NCBI RefSeq assembly: GCF_015352975.1
Contig: NZ_JACYIZ010000005.1
Location: 124,001-188,000, forward strand
Length of the DNA stretch: 64,000 nt
DNA from: Aestuariimicrobium ganziense
Lineage (GTDB): Bacteria; Actinomycetota; Actinomycetes; Propionibacteriales; Propionibacteriaceae
Direction: 5' to 3'
In this document: positions 8,822-18,372 of the stretch, in pieces
Layout of the letters: each line of letters opens with the position of its first letter
Numbering within the stretch: the first letter of the stretch is position 1
Notes under the pieces: model-generated
What the model saw: the letters and a program-made list of their open reading frames with translations, nothing else
The model's database searches: none
Told to the model about the DNA's origin: nothing
Made by a program: the position numbers and the translations under genes

Positions 8822-10018
8822 ATGACTGACTTCAACGCCGACGCGGACGGCTTCTTCGGCAGCTTCGGCGGCGCCCACCTGCCCCCGCACCTGGTCGCCC
8901 CGATCGCCGAGGTCAAGGCTGCCTACGAAGGGGCCCGCAACGACCCCGAGTTCCAGGCCGAGTACGCCCGGCTGCTGGCCAAGTACGTCGGTCGTCCCTC
9001 GCCGTTGTTCCTGGCCGAGCGGCTCACCGCCCATGTCGGCGGCGCGAAGATCTACCTCAAGCGTGAAGACCTCAACCACACCGGCGCCCACAAGATCAAC
9101 CACTGCCTGGGCGAGGGCCTGCTGGCCAAGCGGATGGGCAAGACCAAGATGATCGCCGAGACCGGCGCGGGCCAGCACGGCGTGGCGCTGGCCACCGCTG
9201 CCGCGCTGCTCGGGCTGGAGTGCGAGATCCACATGGGTTCGATCGACGTCGCCAAGCAGCACCCCAACGTGGTGCGCATGCAGTTGCTGGGTGCCAAGGT
9301 CGTCGAGGTGGACGAGGGTGGCCGGTCACTGAAGGAGGCGGTCGACTCGGCCTTCATGACCTTCGCCCGTGACTACGAGGACACCTTCTTCGGCATCGGC
9401 TCGGCGGTCGGCCCCGACCCCTACCCGACGATGGTGCGTGACTTCCAGTCGGTGGTCGGGCGCGAGGCCCGCCAGCAGATCCTCGAGGACGAAGGGCGCC
9501 TGCCCGACGCGCTGGTCGCCGCCGTTGGCGGCGGTTCGAACGCGATGGGTCTGTTCACCGAGTTCCTGCCCGACGAGGACGTGGCGATCTGGGGTGTCGA
9601 GCCGGCCGGTGAGGGCCTGGACTCCGACCGGCATGCCGCCACCATCACCCTGGGCACCCCGGGCATGCTGCACGGCATGCAGACCCTCGTCCTGCAGGAC
9701 GACGAGGGCAATGCCGCGCCGGTACACTCGATCGCCTCGGGCCTGGACTACCCCGGCGTCGGCCCGCAGCACGCGTGGCTGCGCGAGATCGGTCGGGTCA
9801 ACTACGTCAGCGCCACCGACCAGGAGACCTTGGACGCCTTCAGCCTGCTGTCGCGGCTCGAGGGCATCATCCCCGCTCTGGAGAGTTCGCACGCGGTCGC
9901 CCACGCGATCAAGCTGGCGCCCGAACTCGGCCCCGACGGCGTGATCATCGTCAACCTGTCAGGGCGCGGCGACAAGGACATCGACTACATCGTCGAGCGG
10001 ATGGAGGGCCGGGCCTGA
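8822..10018 (+). CDS. trpB: Tryptophan synthase beta chain
   Basis: 398 residues, the usual TrpB length. The PLP lysine lies in [15 protein letters not shown] (Lys 91); phosphate-binding GGGSNAMG, the TGAGQHGVA segment and [14 protein letters not shown] are all intact. TrpB condenses indole with L-serine to tryptophan, normally as a partner of TrpA. Start at ATG 8822, with AGGAG about 9 bases upstream. Neither trpA, trpC nor trpD is adjacent, so this copy stands alone, divergent from a lipase-like gene and convergent with tpx. I see no leader peptide rich in Trp and no attenuator. It could be the main TrpB or an extra copy. Confidence 0.95.
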   Translation: MTDFNADADGFFGSFGGAHLPPHLVAPIAEVKAAYEGARNDPEFQAEYARLLAKYVGRPSPLFLAERLTAHVGGAKIYLKREDLNHTGAHKINHCLGEGLLAKRMGKTKMIAETGAGQHGVALATAAALLGLECEIHMGSIDVAKQHPNVVRMQLLGAKVVEVDEGGRSLKEAVDSAFMTFARDYEDTFFGIGSAVGPDPYPTMVRDFQSVVGREARQQILEDEGRLPDALVAAVGGGSNAMGLFTEFLPDEDVAIWGVEPAGEGLDSDRHAATITLGTPGMLHGMQTLVLQDDEGNAAPVHSIASGLDYPGVGPQHAWLREIGRVNYVSATDQETLDAFSLLSRLEGIIPALESSHAVAHAIKLAPELGPDGVIIVNLSGRGDKDIDYIVERMEGRA

Positions 10019-10029
10019 TCGGCCCGGCC
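10007..10029. terminator. GC-rich hairpin between convergent trpB and tpx
   Basis: GGCCGGGCC and GGCCCGGCC form a perfect 9-bp stem around a 5-base loop (TGATC) that contains the trpB stop codon. It sits between two convergent genes and has no clear T-run on either side, so it is a plausible bidirectional terminator of the non-canonical, U-less kind seen in high-GC genomes. Confidence 0.5.
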
Positions 10030-10052
10030 ACCCCCACCCCGTCGCGCTCGGC

Positions 10053-10550
10053 TCAGGCCAGAGCCTCCAGGGCCTTGTCGTAGTCGGGCTCGGTGGTGAT
10101 CTCGGGCACCAGTTCGGTGTGCACGATCTCGCCCCGCTCGTTGATGACGACCACCGAGCGGGCCAGCAGGCCGGCCAGCGGCCCGTCGGTCATGGTGACG
10201 CCGTACTCGCTGCCGAACGACGAGCGGAACGCCGAGGCGGTCACCACGTTGTCGATGCCCTCGGCGCCGCAGAAGCGGCCCAGGGCGAACGGCAGGTCGT
10301 TGCTGACGCACAGCACCACGGCACCGTCCAGCCCGGCGGCCTTCTGGTTGAAGGTGCGCACGCTGGTCGCGCAGACCCCGGTGTCGATGCTGGGGAAGAT
10401 GTTGAGCACCACCCGCTTGCCCTCGAACTGCTCGAGCGTGACGTCGGACAGGTCGTTGCCGACCAGGGTGAAGGTCGGCAGCTGGGCGCCGACATTCGGC
10501 AGGTCACCGACGGTGTGGACTTCTGATCCCTTGAAGAGCGTGTTGGCCAT
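10053..10550 (-). CDS. tpx: Thiol peroxidase (atypical 2-Cys peroxiredoxin)
   Basis: 165 residues, full length for Tpx. The peroxidatic Cys lies in [17 protein letters not shown] and the resolving Cys in LGRFCGAEG, with the expected spacing of about 34 residues. [13 protein letters not shown] at the N-terminus is also typical. It reduces hydrogen and alkyl peroxides in the cytoplasm using thioredoxin. The start is ATG 10548-10550 on the minus strand. It is convergent with trpB, separated by a GC-rich hairpin. No regulator site was recognised upstream. Confidence 0.95.
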   Translation of the reverse strand: MANTLFKGSEVHTVGDLPNVGAQLPTFTLVGNDLSDVTLEQFEGKRVVLNIFPSIDTGVCATSVRTFNQKAAGLDGAVVLCVSNDLPFALGRFCGAEGIDNVVTASAFRSSFGSEYGVTMTDGPLAGLLARSVVVINERGEIVHTELVPEITTEPDYDKALEALA

Positions 10551-10614
10551 GGGCCCATCCTGCCGTAGTCGTCGAGCAGTTCGCGCCGTCCGGCACCAGC
10601 GATGCTGGGTGGCG

Positions 10615-11193
10615 ATGGAGATCACACTGGGCAGGCGCGCCGTGCTGGCCTCATCGACCTCGGCCCCGAGTGCGTCCACCCCGTCGTTGCAGGCGGCCCT
10701 GAGAGCCGGCGGGGTCACGCTCTACCTGCGCCATCCGGCCACCGACCGGGGCGGTGTGGACGATGCCCACTCCCCTCGTGAGCAGCAGCGACTGCTCTCA
10801 CCCGAGGGTGAGCAGCAGGCCCGCGACCTGGGCGGCGCGTTCGAGCGGCTCGGTGCGACACCGGGTCGGGTGCTGACCAGCCCGTCGTGGCGCTGCCGGG
10901 ACGCCGCCACCCTGGCCTTCGGTCGGGGCGAGGTCGACTGGGGACTTCAGGCACTGCTGCAGGACACCGACACCCGACCGGAACGAGAGCGCTACGGCGC
11001 CGCCATGGTGGCCACGGTGGTGCCCGACGGCCAGGTGACAGTGCTGATCGGGCACTCGTCCAACATCGTCGCGGCCACTGGCGTGAGCTTGCCCGAGGGC
11101 GGCGGCGTGCTGGTGCGCGGCGATGGTGAGCGCGCCCAGGTGCTGGGCGCACTCACCCCTACCGACTGGGCTGTCTGGGCCAGCGAGGGCTGA
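10615..11193 (+). CDS. Histidine phosphatase superfamily protein
   Basis: 192 residues. The phosphohistidine motif is [12 protein letters not shown] (RHP in place of the usual RHG), followed by [17 protein letters not shown], with the second catalytic His in [13 protein letters not shown]. These mark a branch-2-like phosphoglycerate-mutase-fold phosphatase. The first 30 residues ([17 protein letters not shown]) resemble a weak twin-arginine export signal, which would fit related exported histidine phosphatases; this is uncertain. Start chosen at ATG 10615. It is divergent from tpx and convergent with glgP. The substrate is unknown. Confidence 0.75.
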   Translation: MEITLGRRAVLASSTSAPSASTPSLQAALRAGGVTLYLRHPATDRGGVDDAHSPREQQRLLSPEGEQQARDLGGAFERLGATPGRVLTSPSWRCRDAATLAFGRGEVDWGLQALLQDTDTRPERERYGAAMVATVVPDGQVTVLIGHSSNIVAATGVSLPEGGGVLVRGDGERAQVLGALTPTDWAVWASEG

Positions 11194-11212
11194 CCCGGGC
11201 AGGCCCAGGGGG

Positions 11213-13729
11213 TCACATCGAGGGTGAGATGCCCCAGATGCCGCGTGCGTAGTCGCGGATCGAGCGGTCGGACGAGAAGTGCCCGGTGCGCGAGATGTTG
11301 AGGATCGCCGAGCGCGACCAGGCGTCGGGGTCGGCGTAGCGCTTCTCGACCTCGGTCTGGATGTCCATGTAGGCACGGAAGTCGGCCAGCGCCATGAACC
11401 GGTCGTTGTGCACCCAGTTCGACACCACGGACTCGAACTCGCCGTGGTTGCCGCCGGAGAACCCACCGTGGGCAATCAGGTCGATCGCCGCCTTGAGGTC
11501 GGCGTCCTTCTCGTAGAACTCGTGGCTGTGGTAGCCCTTGGCACTCAACGCGGCCACGTCGGGCTCGCGCATGCCGAACAGGAAGAAGTTCTCGTCGCCG
11601 ACCAGTTCGCGGATCTCGATGTTGGCCCCGTCGTCGGTGCCCACGGTGAGCGCGCCGTTCATGGCGAGCTTCATGTTGCCGGTGCCGGAGGCCTCCAGGC
11701 CGGCCAGCGAGATCTGCTCGGAGATGTCGGCGGCCGGGATCAGCACCTCGGCCACGGTCACGTTGTAGTTCTCGGGGAACGCGATGTTGAGCACGTCCTT
11801 GGTGTCGGGGTCGGCGTTGATCGTGCGACCCACGGCGTTGATCAGCCGGATCGTCTCCTTGGCGAAGCGGTAGCCAGGTGCGGCCTTGGCACCGAACACC
11901 ACGGTGCGCGGGGTGATGCCGTCGGCCGAGATCTTGCCCGACTTGATCTGCTCGTAGAGCGAGACGACGTGCAGCAGCTTCAGCGACTGGCGCTTGTACT
12001 CGTGCAGTCGCTTGATCATCACGTCGAGCATGTGACCCTCGGGCAGGTCGATGCCCTTCTGCGCACTCAGGAACTCGCGCAGCCGCACCTTGTTGATGCT
12101 CTTGACCTCACGGAACCGGGCGCGGAACTCCTCGTCCTCGGCGAACGGCTCGATCTCGCGCAACCGGTCGAGGTTGCTGAGCCAGCCGCGGCCGACGGCC
12201 GAGGTGATCAGCGAAGCCAGCGATGGGTTGGCGATCTTGATGAACCGGCGCGGGGTGACGCCGTTGGTGACGTTGGTGAACTTGTCGGGCCACAGGTCGG
12301 CGAAGTCGTTGAGCACCCGGTCGCGCAGCAGCTGCGACTGGATCTCGGCCACACCGTTGACCTTGATCGCGGCCACCGTCGACAGGTAGGCCATCCGCAC
12401 CGAGCGCTCGGGGTAATCGGCGATGATCGACATCCGGCGAACGCGCATCTCGTCGTCTGGGAAGGCCTGACGGACCTCCTCGAGGAACTCCTCGTTGATC
12501 CGGTAGATGATCTCGAGGTGGCGCGGCAGCAGTCGTCCCAGCAGCTCGGCCGACCAGACCTCCAGCGCCTCGGGCAGCAGGGTGTGGCAGGTGTAGCCGA
12601 AGCACTTGCGGGTGATCGCCCAGGCGTCCTCCCAGTCCAGGCCACGGTCGTCGACGAGGACGCGCATCAGCTCGGGGATGGCGATCACCGGGTGGGTGTC
12701 GTTGAGCTGGAAGACGATCCGCTCGTCGAGCTTGGTGAGGTCGAAGTCCTCCTCCAACTCGTGGGTGAGGAAGTCCTCGAGCGAGCACTTCACGAAGAAG
12801 TACTGCTGCTGCAGGCGCAGTTCCTTGCCCTGGGGGGTGGAGTCCTCGGGGTAGAGCACCTTGGTGATGTTCTCGGCGAAGGTCTGCGCCCGCACGGCCT
12901 GGGCGTAGTCACCGGCGTTGAAGATGCTGAGGTCGAAGGCCTTGGTGGCCTGCGCGCTCCACAGCCGCAGGGTGTTGACCCGGCCGTTGCGGTAGCCCGG
13001 CACCATGTAGTTGTAGGGGATGCCCAGCACGTTCCAGTCGGGGATCCAGCGTGAACGCTCGCGGCCCTGCTCGTCGCGGTAGGTCTCGGTGCGGCCGCCG
13101 AAGTTGACCTCGACCATCGACTCGGGGTCGGGGAACTCCCACGGGGCGCCGAGCGCCAGCCACGGGTCGGGCTGCTCGACCTGGGCACCGTCGACGAAGG
13201 TCTGGCGGAAGATGCCGTACTCGTAGCGGATGCCGTAGCCGATGCAGGGCAGGTCCTTGGTGGCGCACGAGTCGATGTAGCAGGCGGCCAGACGGCCCAA
13301 GCCACCGTTGCCCAGACCCGGCTCGACCTCCATCTCGGCGAGCGAGGCCAGGTCGAGTCCACAGGCCTTCATCGCCTCCTCGGCGATGTCTCGCAGGTCG
13401 GCAGCCAGCAGGGCGTTGCCCAGCTGGCGTCCGAGCAGGTACTCGGCCGACAGGTAGGCGACCATCTTGGCCTTGGTCTCACGCTGCTGACGGTCGGTCT
13501 CGAGCCAGCGGGCCATCAGGTAGTAGCGCACGGTGCGGGCCAGCGCCAAGTACTGGTCGTTGGGGGTCGAGCGCGACAGGGTGATGCCCTGCTGGGTGTT
13601 CAGCTCGAACAGGAACGCCTTGACGAAGCCGTCCACCGAGTGCGACGGCGACGACACCGCCGCCAGTGCGAGCGGGTGGGTGACCGGGCTGGTCGGGCCG
13701 ACGGGAGTCGTGCCGGTGAGAATCGTCAT
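11213..13729 (-). CDS. glgP: Glycogen/maltodextrin phosphorylase
   Basis: 838 residues, normal for the GT35 phosphorylase family. The N-terminal region holds YLSAEYLLGRQLGNAL and GLGNGGLGRLAACYIDS; the middle has FQLNDTHPVIAIPELMR, NVTNGVTPRRF and the IKRLHEYKRQ segment; the PLP-binding lysine lies in EASGTGNMKLAMNG. It releases glucose-1-phosphate from alpha-1,4-glucan chains with inorganic phosphate. ATG at 13729 is preceded by GGAGG 6 bases away, which fixes the start. It is monocistronic as far as can be seen; no other glycogen gene is adjacent. Confidence 0.97.
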   Translation of the reverse strand: MTILTGTTPVGPTSPVTHPLALAAVSSPSHSVDGFVKAFLFELNTQQGITLSRSTPNDQYLALARTVRYYLMARWLETDRQQRETKAKMVAYLSAEYLLGRQLGNALLAADLRDIAEEAMKACGLDLASLAEMEVEPGLGNGGLGRLAACYIDSCATKDLPCIGYGIRYEYGIFRQTFVDGAQVEQPDPWLALGAPWEFPDPESMVEVNFGGRTETYRDEQGRERSRWIPDWNVLGIPYNYMVPGYRNGRVNTLRLWSAQATKAFDLSIFNAGDYAQAVRAQTFAENITKVLYPEDSTPQGKELRLQQQYFFVKCSLEDFLTHELEEDFDLTKLDERIVFQLNDTHPVIAIPELMRVLVDDRGLDWEDAWAITRKCFGYTCHTLLPEALEVWSAELLGRLLPRHLEIIYRINEEFLEEVRQAFPDDEMRVRRMSIIADYPERSVRMAYLSTVAAIKVNGVAEIQSQLLRDRVLNDFADLWPDKFTNVTNGVTPRRFIKIANPSLASLITSAVGRGWLSNLDRLREIEPFAEDEEFRARFREVKSINKVRLREFLSAQKGIDLPEGHMLDVMIKRLHEYKRQSLKLLHVVSLYEQIKSGKISADGITPRTVVFGAKAAPGYRFAKETIRLINAVGRTINADPDTKDVLNIAFPENYNVTVAEVLIPAADISEQISLAGLEASGTGNMKLAMNGALTVGTDDGANIEIRELVGDENFFLFGMREPDVAALSAKGYHSHEFYEKDADLKAAIDLIAHGGFSGGNHGEFESVVSNWVHNDRFMALADFRAYMDIQTEVEKRYADPDAWSRSAILNISRTGHFSSDRSIRDYARGIWGISPSM

Positions 13730-13840
13730 GGAGCCTCCGGGGAGTGTCTTTGCCTGTGTGGCACCACGCCGTGCCTCGTCCAACGAGGCTGATCCTACCT
13801 ACGGACGAGCCGATGGCCAGAATGCCCCCCGAAAGAGAAG

Positions 13841-13868
13841 GCCCCGAATCAGAAGCCCCGAATCAGAA
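13841..13868. repeat. Tandem 14-bp duplication at the 3' end of the aldo/keto reductase gene
   Basis: GCCCCGAATCAGAA occurs twice in a row (13841-13854 and 13855-13868). The second copy contains the stop codon of the aldo/keto reductase on the minus strand, so the repeat duplicates the stop region. It is short and probably a replication-slippage product. Confidence 0.8.
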
Positions 13869-14831
13869 CCCACTGGGCAGGTGCGGCCGGTAGTGCTCCT
13901 CGAGCGCGGCCACTTCCTCGTCGGTCAGCTCCAGCTCGAGCGCCGCGGCGGCGTCGGACAGGTGGTGCGGCTTGGTGGCACCCACGATCGGTGAGCTGAC
14001 CGCCGGGTGGCGCAGCACCCAGGCCAGGGCGATCTGGGCCATCGGCACCCCACGGGCGTCGGCGACCTTCTGTACGGCGTCGACGATCGGGGCGTCCTCG
14101 TCGATGTCGAACCGCTTGCCGACCGGGTCGTTGTCCATCCGTTCGGTGCGCTCTCCCCAGGGGCGGCAGACCCGGCCCTTGGCCAGCGGGGAGTACGGGA
14201 TCGAGCCGACGCCCTGGTCGAGCAGCAGGCCCATCATCTCCCGCTCCTCCTCGCGCATCAGCAGGTTGTACTGGTTCTGCATCGAGACGAACTTCGTCCA
14301 GCCATTGAGTTCGGCGGTGTACTGCATCTTCGAGAACTGCCAGGCCCACATCGAGCTCGCGCCGATGTAGCGCGCCTTGCCTGCCTTGACCACGTCGTGC
14401 AGCGCCTCCATGGTCTCCTCGACCGGCGTCTCGGGGTCGAAGCGATGAATCTGGTACAGGTCGACGTAGTCGGTGCCCAGGCGCTTCAGCGAGGCGTCGA
14501 TGTTCTCCATCACGGCCTTGCGCGAGGTGCCTCGTCCACCGGGGCCGGAGTGCACTGGGAAGTGCACCTTGGTGGCCAGCACGATCTCTTCGCGCGTGGA
14601 GTACTTCTTGATGGCGCGTCCGGTGTACTCCTCGGAGCTGCCCAGGCAGTAGACGTTGGCGGTGTCCCAGAAGTTGATGCCCAGTTCGACGGCCTGCTGG
14701 AAGAACGGTGCCGACTCCTCCTCGTTGAGCGACCACTCGTTGAACCCGCTGGTGGTGTCGCCGAAACTCATGCAGCCCAGTGCGATGCGGCTGACCTTCA
14801 GACCTGAGTTGCCGAGCCTGACCTGTTCCAT
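13863..14831 (-). CDS. Aldo/keto reductase
   Basis: 322 residues of the AKR barrel. The NADPH-oxidoreductase tetrad can be placed: Asp in NFWDTANVY, Tyr in the same segment, Lys in VLATKVHF and His in YQIHRFD. The cofactor end shows IPYSPLAKGRVCRPWG and SSPIVGATKPHHLSDA. Family members reduce aldehydes or ketones with NADPH in the cytoplasm; the substrate is not evident. AGGAGG lies 6 bases before ATG 14831. It appears to be transcribed alone, 91 bases downstream of the yqeY-like gene start-to-stop order on the same strand. Confidence 0.93.
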   Translation of the reverse strand: MEQVRLGNSGLKVSRIALGCMSFGDTTSGFNEWSLNEEESAPFFQQAVELGINFWDTANVYCLGSSEEYTGRAIKKYSTREEIVLATKVHFPVHSGPGGRGTSRKAVMENIDASLKRLGTDYVDLYQIHRFDPETPVEETMEALHDVVKAGKARYIGASSMWAWQFSKMQYTAELNGWTKFVSMQNQYNLLMREEEREMMGLLLDQGVGSIPYSPLAKGRVCRPWGERTERMDNDPVGKRFDIDEDAPIVDAVQKVADARGVPMAQIALAWVLRHPAVSSPIVGATKPHHLSDAAAALELELTDEEVAALEEHYRPHLPSGF

Positions 14832-14921
14832 GGGGTGCCTCCTGTGCCGTCGGGTTTGTGCCAGTCAAGCATCGTGGGACGACCCTGCGACAGGTGCTGC
14901 TGGTGCCCCCCAGACAGCCGA

Positions 14922-15275
14922 TCAGACGAACTCGTCCAGGAATTCGCCAAGCGTGGCGGCGCGTGCCCGCAGCGTGTCGGCCTGCTCGCTGTGACCGTGG
15001 GCTCCCATCTCGGACGCGGCGGCCAGCAGTTCGTCCATCTCGCCGCGGACGATCGCGCGCACGTCGTCGTCGGTCAGTTCACGACGCCCGGCGTCGGCGC
15101 TGCCGGCTCCGACCCGGATGCCCTCGAGTGCACCAGCCGGTGGGAGGGTGTCGATCGGCACGGCCTCGGCGTTCGAGACCGCGCTCAGCGTCGTCCGCCA
15201 CAAGGTGACGGCGTCGCGATCACGGTCGCGCATGGCCTGCTTGAGACGCTCACCGATCCGATCGACCAGGGTCAT
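14922..15275 (-). CDS. GatB/YqeY domain protein
   Basis: 117 residues. The N-terminal helix pair LVDRIGERLKQAMRDRDRDAVTLWRTTLSAVSNAEAV is the standard YqeY opening, and a C-terminal helical part (VRAIVRGEMDELLAAASEM) follows. YqeY proteins share the tail domain of the GatB subunit of the tRNA-dependent amidotransferase and are thought to bind tRNA; no enzymatic role is established. It is somewhat shorter than the usual 150 residues. The start, ATG 15275, lies inside the 3' end of the TetR gene (26-base overlap), so the two are probably co-transcribed. Confidence 0.7.
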   Translation of the reverse strand: MTLVDRIGERLKQAMRDRDRDAVTLWRTTLSAVSNAEAVPIDTLPPAGALEGIRVGAGSADAGRRELTDDDVRAIVRGEMDELLAAASEMGAHGHSEQADTLRARAATLGEFLDEFV

Positions 15276-15879
15276 CGCCCATCCTCACTTCCGCCCCGAC
15301 TGAGGCAAGACCGACGAATGCGTCCGACAGGTACTCGTCGAAGTCGCGCGGTTCGACCTCGGGTGAGGCCTCGTCGAGGTACCAGTTCACCACCGCAGTC
15401 AGGAAGGCCGCCATCAGCGAGGCCACCACGACTCGGGCCTGACCGATGGCCATTCCACGGGCCCGGGCCAGCTGTTCGGCGGTCCTGGCGCTGAGCTGGG
15501 CGACCTTGAGAGCTCCTGCGGCCTGGATCGAGGGGTGCTCCATGGTCAGCCGCATCCTGTGCATCGTCGGCCCCCGGTCGAGTTCGAAGTGCTCGTCCGA
15601 GATCTCGGCCAGTGCCTCGAGTGCGGCCTGCAGCATCGGCATCCCCGACGGCAGCCGCTGCTCGACCGCTGCCAGCAGCCGGTCGTCGTACTCGTCGTGG
15701 ATGACCAGCCCTTCCTTCGTGCCGAAGTAGCGGTAGACCGTCGACGGTGAGACCTCGGCTGCCTCGGCCACCTGCTCGATCGTGACCTGATCGAACCCTC
15801 GCTCGGCGAACAGGGCGAGCGCGGTGGTCTGGATCTGGTGCATGGCCGCGGCCTTCTTGCGTGCCCTCAGACCTGCCAC
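15250..15879 (-). CDS. TetR family transcriptional repressor
   Basis: 209 residues. The N-terminal helix-turn-helix reads ALFAERGFDQVTIEQVAEAAEVSPSTVYRYFGTKEGLV, the standard TetR DNA-binding domain, followed by an all-helical ligand domain. Start at GTG 15879 with GAGGGGAG 5 bases upstream. It is divergent from a two-gene ABC exporter, with a perfect 20-bp palindrome between, so it most likely represses the exporter and itself until a ligand, perhaps a drug exported by the pump, binds. The gene overlaps the YqeY-like gene downstream by 26 bases. Confidence 0.88.
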   Translation of the reverse strand: MAGLRARKKAAAMHQIQTTALALFAERGFDQVTIEQVAEAAEVSPSTVYRYFGTKEGLVIHDEYDDRLLAAVEQRLPSGMPMLQAALEALAEISDEHFELDRGPTMHRMRLTMEHPSIQAAGALKVAQLSARTAEQLARARGMAIGQARVVVASLMAAFLTAVVNWYLDEASPEVEPRDFDEYLSDAFVGLASVGAEVRMGDDPGRSDR

Positions 15880-15929
15880 GACTACTCCCCTCGCCCCGAC
15901 ACTCACTGAGGCACATGCTGCTGGCTCGA

Positions 15930-15949
15930 GCACAGGCAATTGCCTGTGC
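15930..15949. promoter_or_regulatory. Perfect 20-bp palindrome, candidate TetR operator
   Basis: GCACAGGCAATTGCCTGTGC is identical to its reverse complement. It lies 51 bases upstream of the tetR start and about 60 bases upstream of the exporter promoter at 16011-16040. On the minus strand the half-site TTGCCT could also serve as a -35 element for tetR. Position, symmetry and size fit a TetR dimer site. Confidence 0.65.
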
Positions 15950-16010
15950 CACACGCAGTAAGGTGCCTCACCTCAGCTCATCACTCTGCCACACAGTGAC
16001 AGCTGATGCC

Positions 16011-16040
16011 TTGTGCAAGTGACTCTCAGTTCCCTACACT
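16011..16040 (+). promoter_or_regulatory. Promoter of the ABC exporter, predicted leaderless start
   Basis: TTGTGC (16011-16016) and TACACT (16035-16040) form -35 and -10 hexamers with an 18-base spacer. The ATG at 16047 begins 7 bases after the -10, so transcription should start at or next to the first base of the start codon. No ribosome site is present, consistent with a leaderless mRNA. Confidence 0.6.
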
Positions 16041-16046
16041 CAAGAC

Positions 16047-16796
16047 ATGAGACAGTCACTCGCAACAGACACTGACTCTCCGATTGTTGGACGAGGGATG
16101 GTCAAGCGGTTCGGAAGCGTCCAGGCCCTCGACGGCCTCGACCTCGAGGTGCGCCGGGGCGAGGTGCACGGCTTCATCGGCCCCAACGGTGCCGGCAAGT
16201 CGACCACCATCCGCGCGGTCCTGGGCCAGGTGCGACTCAACGCGGGCACCCTGCGGTTGTTCGGCGAGGACCCTTGGCGCCACGCACCCCGCCTGCACCG
16301 TCGCCTCGCCTACGTGCCCGGCGACACCGTGCTGTGGCCCCAGCTGTCGGGCGGTGAGTGCATCGACCTGATCGCCCGCGTGCAGGGCAGCCAGGACCAG
16401 GTGCGCCGCGACCACCTGATCGAGCGCTTCGAGCTGGACCCGCGCCGGCGAGCGTCCACCTACTCCAAGGGCAACCGGCAGAAGGTCGCGCTGGTCGCCG
16501 CCCTGTCGACCACGGCCGAACTGCTGCTGCTGGACGAGCCCACCTCAGGCCTCGACCCGATCATGGAGCACCGCTTCATCGAGGTGGTCCGCGAGGCAGT
16601 CGCCGAGGGGCGCACGGTGCTGCTGAGCAGCCACATCATGGCCGAGGTCGAGGCCCTGTGCGACCGGGTGACGATCATCCGCGCCGGCCGTACTGTGGTC
16701 ACCGACACCCTCGCGGGACTGCGAAACACCTCCCCCGCGGGGAAAGAAGCCAGCATGGAGGACCTGTTCTGGCACCACTACGAGGGTGCGGCATGA
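16047..16796 (+). CDS. ABC exporter ATP-binding protein
   Basis: 249 residues with Walker [11 protein letters not shown], a signature region written as [12 protein letters not shown], Walker [13 protein letters not shown] and the switch His in LLSSHIM. The SKGNRQK signature and the C-terminal [23 protein letters not shown] tail are typical of ABC-2 export ATPases that handle antibiotics or unknown hydrophobic compounds. It pairs with the membrane protein that starts 4 bases before its stop. Expression is probably controlled by the divergent TetR gene. ATG 16047 is chosen because it follows the -10 by 7 bases. Confidence 0.9.
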   Translation: MRQSLATDTDSPIVGRGMVKRFGSVQALDGLDLEVRRGEVHGFIGPNGAGKSTTIRAVLGQVRLNAGTLRLFGEDPWRHAPRLHRRLAYVPGDTVLWPQLSGGECIDLIARVQGSQDQVRRDHLIERFELDPRRRASTYSKGNRQKVALVAALSTTAELLLLDEPTSGLDPIMEHRFIEVVREAVAEGRTVLLSSHIMAEVEALCDRVTIIRAGRTVVTDTLAGLRNTSPAGKEASMEDLFWHHYEGAA

Positions 16797-18361
16797 CCGG
16801 CTGGACGACCATGCTGCGCCACCTGGTGCGCACCTCCTGGCTGGGGGTGCTGGCAGCGCCGACCCTGCTCGCCGCACTGGTCATCGGCACCTTCGCCGGC
16901 GTCAAGCACCTGTACCCCACCGCGGTGGAACGGCAGATCTATGCCGCCACCCTGGGTGAGTCCCCGGCCAGTTGGGCGTTCAACGGACGCGGGTACGACC
17001 TCGAGGCGCTCGGCGGCATCGGTGCCTACGAGGTGGGCTTCATGGGTCAGCTGGCGCTGCCGGTCGTGGGGCTGCTGCTGTCAGTGCGCACGACCCGGGC
17101 CCTGGAGGACTCCGGTCACCTGGAGTTGATCACCTCGGCCCGTGTGGCCCGAACTGCCATCCCGGTGGCATCGCTGGCCACGTCACTGATGGTCTGGACG
17201 CTGTTCGCGGTGCTGGTGCACGGCGGTCTGGTGGTGCTGGGGCTGCCCGTGTCGGGGGCAGCGGGGTATGCGGGCACGATGGCCCTGTTCGGTCTGGCCG
17301 CCAGCGGTCTGGGGCTGGTGCTCGGCCAACTCGCCGGGTCTGCCCGTTCGGCGACCTCACTCGGCCTGACGCTGGTCATGGGCGGCTACCTCGTCCGAGC
17401 CGTGGTCGACGGACGAAAGCTCGACGCTGCCTGGCTCTCACCCATGGGCTGGGCCGCCGAGGCCAGACCGTGGGGACCCTGGCACTGGTGGCCGGTGGTG
17501 GCTCACGCCGCTCTCGCCGTGGCCTGCGGACTGACAGCACTCACGGTCGCTGCCCGTCGTGACCTGGGTCAGGGCATCCTGCCGCAACGACCGGGACGAG
17601 CCACCGGCAGCGGCACCCTCGCGCACCCGATGGGTTTGGCCTGGCGGATCACCCGCGGGGGAATCGCCGGCTGGACCATCGGGGCGATCGCGTGGGCCGC
17701 CGCCCTGGGGTCGCTCTCACGCGAGTTCGTCGACATCGTCGCCAAGAACCCGACCCTGCTCGAGGCGCTGGGCGGCAACGCCGACCAGTTGGTGCAGGTG
17801 ATGGCGATGCTGCTCACCGCCGCGATGGCCATGGCCGCCGGGGTCGGGGTGGTCACCCGCCTGGGTGGTGAGGAGGGAGAGGGGCGCCTCGGGCTGCTGC
17901 TCGCCGGCCGGCGCTCACGGGTCGGCTGGTGGCTCGGCTGGTGCCTGGTCGCCGTGGCGGCCACCACCGGCGTGCTGGCGGCCGGGGCGCTGGCGCTGGG
18001 GGTCACGCAGTGGATCGTCCTCGACCAGTCGACGACGATGGACGACGCGCTGCGGGCCGGTCTGGAGTTGCTGCCGGCCTGCCTGGCCGTGGTCGGGCTG
18101 GCGGCCACGGTCACCGCGCTGGCACCACGATGGCGGGCGCTGTCGTGGCTGCCGGTGGCCTGGGTCACAGTCGTCGGGTTGCTCGGTGAACCGCTGCGAC
18201 TTCCCCGGTGGGCGATCAACCTGTCGCCGACCGAACTCGTGGGCCGGGTGCCGGTCGAGTCCGGCGACGCAGGCGCGACCATCGTCCTGTCGCTGGCAGC
18301 GGCGCTGCTGGTCGGGGTCGGGGGCTGGGTGTTGGCCCGTCGCGACCTCGTCCACGGGTGA
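16793..18361 (+). CDS. ABC-2 type exporter membrane subunit (polyketide antibiotic exporter-like)
   Basis: 522 residues with about twelve hydrophobic segments in two similar halves, the first beginning [20 protein letters not shown] and the second [21 protein letters not shown]. This duplicated ABC-2 layout is that of the actinobacterial exporters annotated as polyketide antibiotic transporters. With the ATPase encoded just upstream (ATGA overlap) it would form a full efflux pump in the cytoplasmic membrane. The cargo is unknown; the TetR neighbour implies ligand-triggered expression. Confidence 0.87.
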   Translation: MTGWTTMLRHLVRTSWLGVLAAPTLLAALVIGTFAGVKHLYPTAVERQIYAATLGESPASWAFNGRGYDLEALGGIGAYEVGFMGQLALPVVGLLLSVRTTRALEDSGHLELITSARVARTAIPVASLATSLMVWTLFAVLVHGGLVVLGLPVSGAAGYAGTMALFGLAASGLGLVLGQLAGSARSATSLGLTLVMGGYLVRAVVDGRKLDAAWLSPMGWAAEARPWGPWHWWPVVAHAALAVACGLTALTVAARRDLGQGILPQRPGRATGSGTLAHPMGLAWRITRGGIAGWTIGAIAWAAALGSLSREFVDIVAKNPTLLEALGGNADQLVQVMAMLLTAAMAMAAGVGVVTRLGGEEGEGRLGLLLAGRRSRVGWWLGWCLVAVAATTGVLAAGALALGVTQWIVLDQSTTMDDALRAGLELLPACLAVVGLAATVTALAPRWRALSWLPVAWVTVVGLLGEPLRLPRWAINLSPTELVGRVPVESGDAGATIVLSLAAALLVGVGGWVLARRDLVHG

Positions 18362-18372
18362 TACCAACAGCC

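Noticed and set aside
11279..13054. 591-residue frame antisense to glycogen phosphorylase
   Set aside because: Val/Leu/Gly/His-rich mirror of glgP codons; no family.
16047..18361. Reading the ABC exporter as an antibiotic biosynthesis cluster
   Set aside because: No biosynthetic enzymes are nearby; only the exporter and its TetR.
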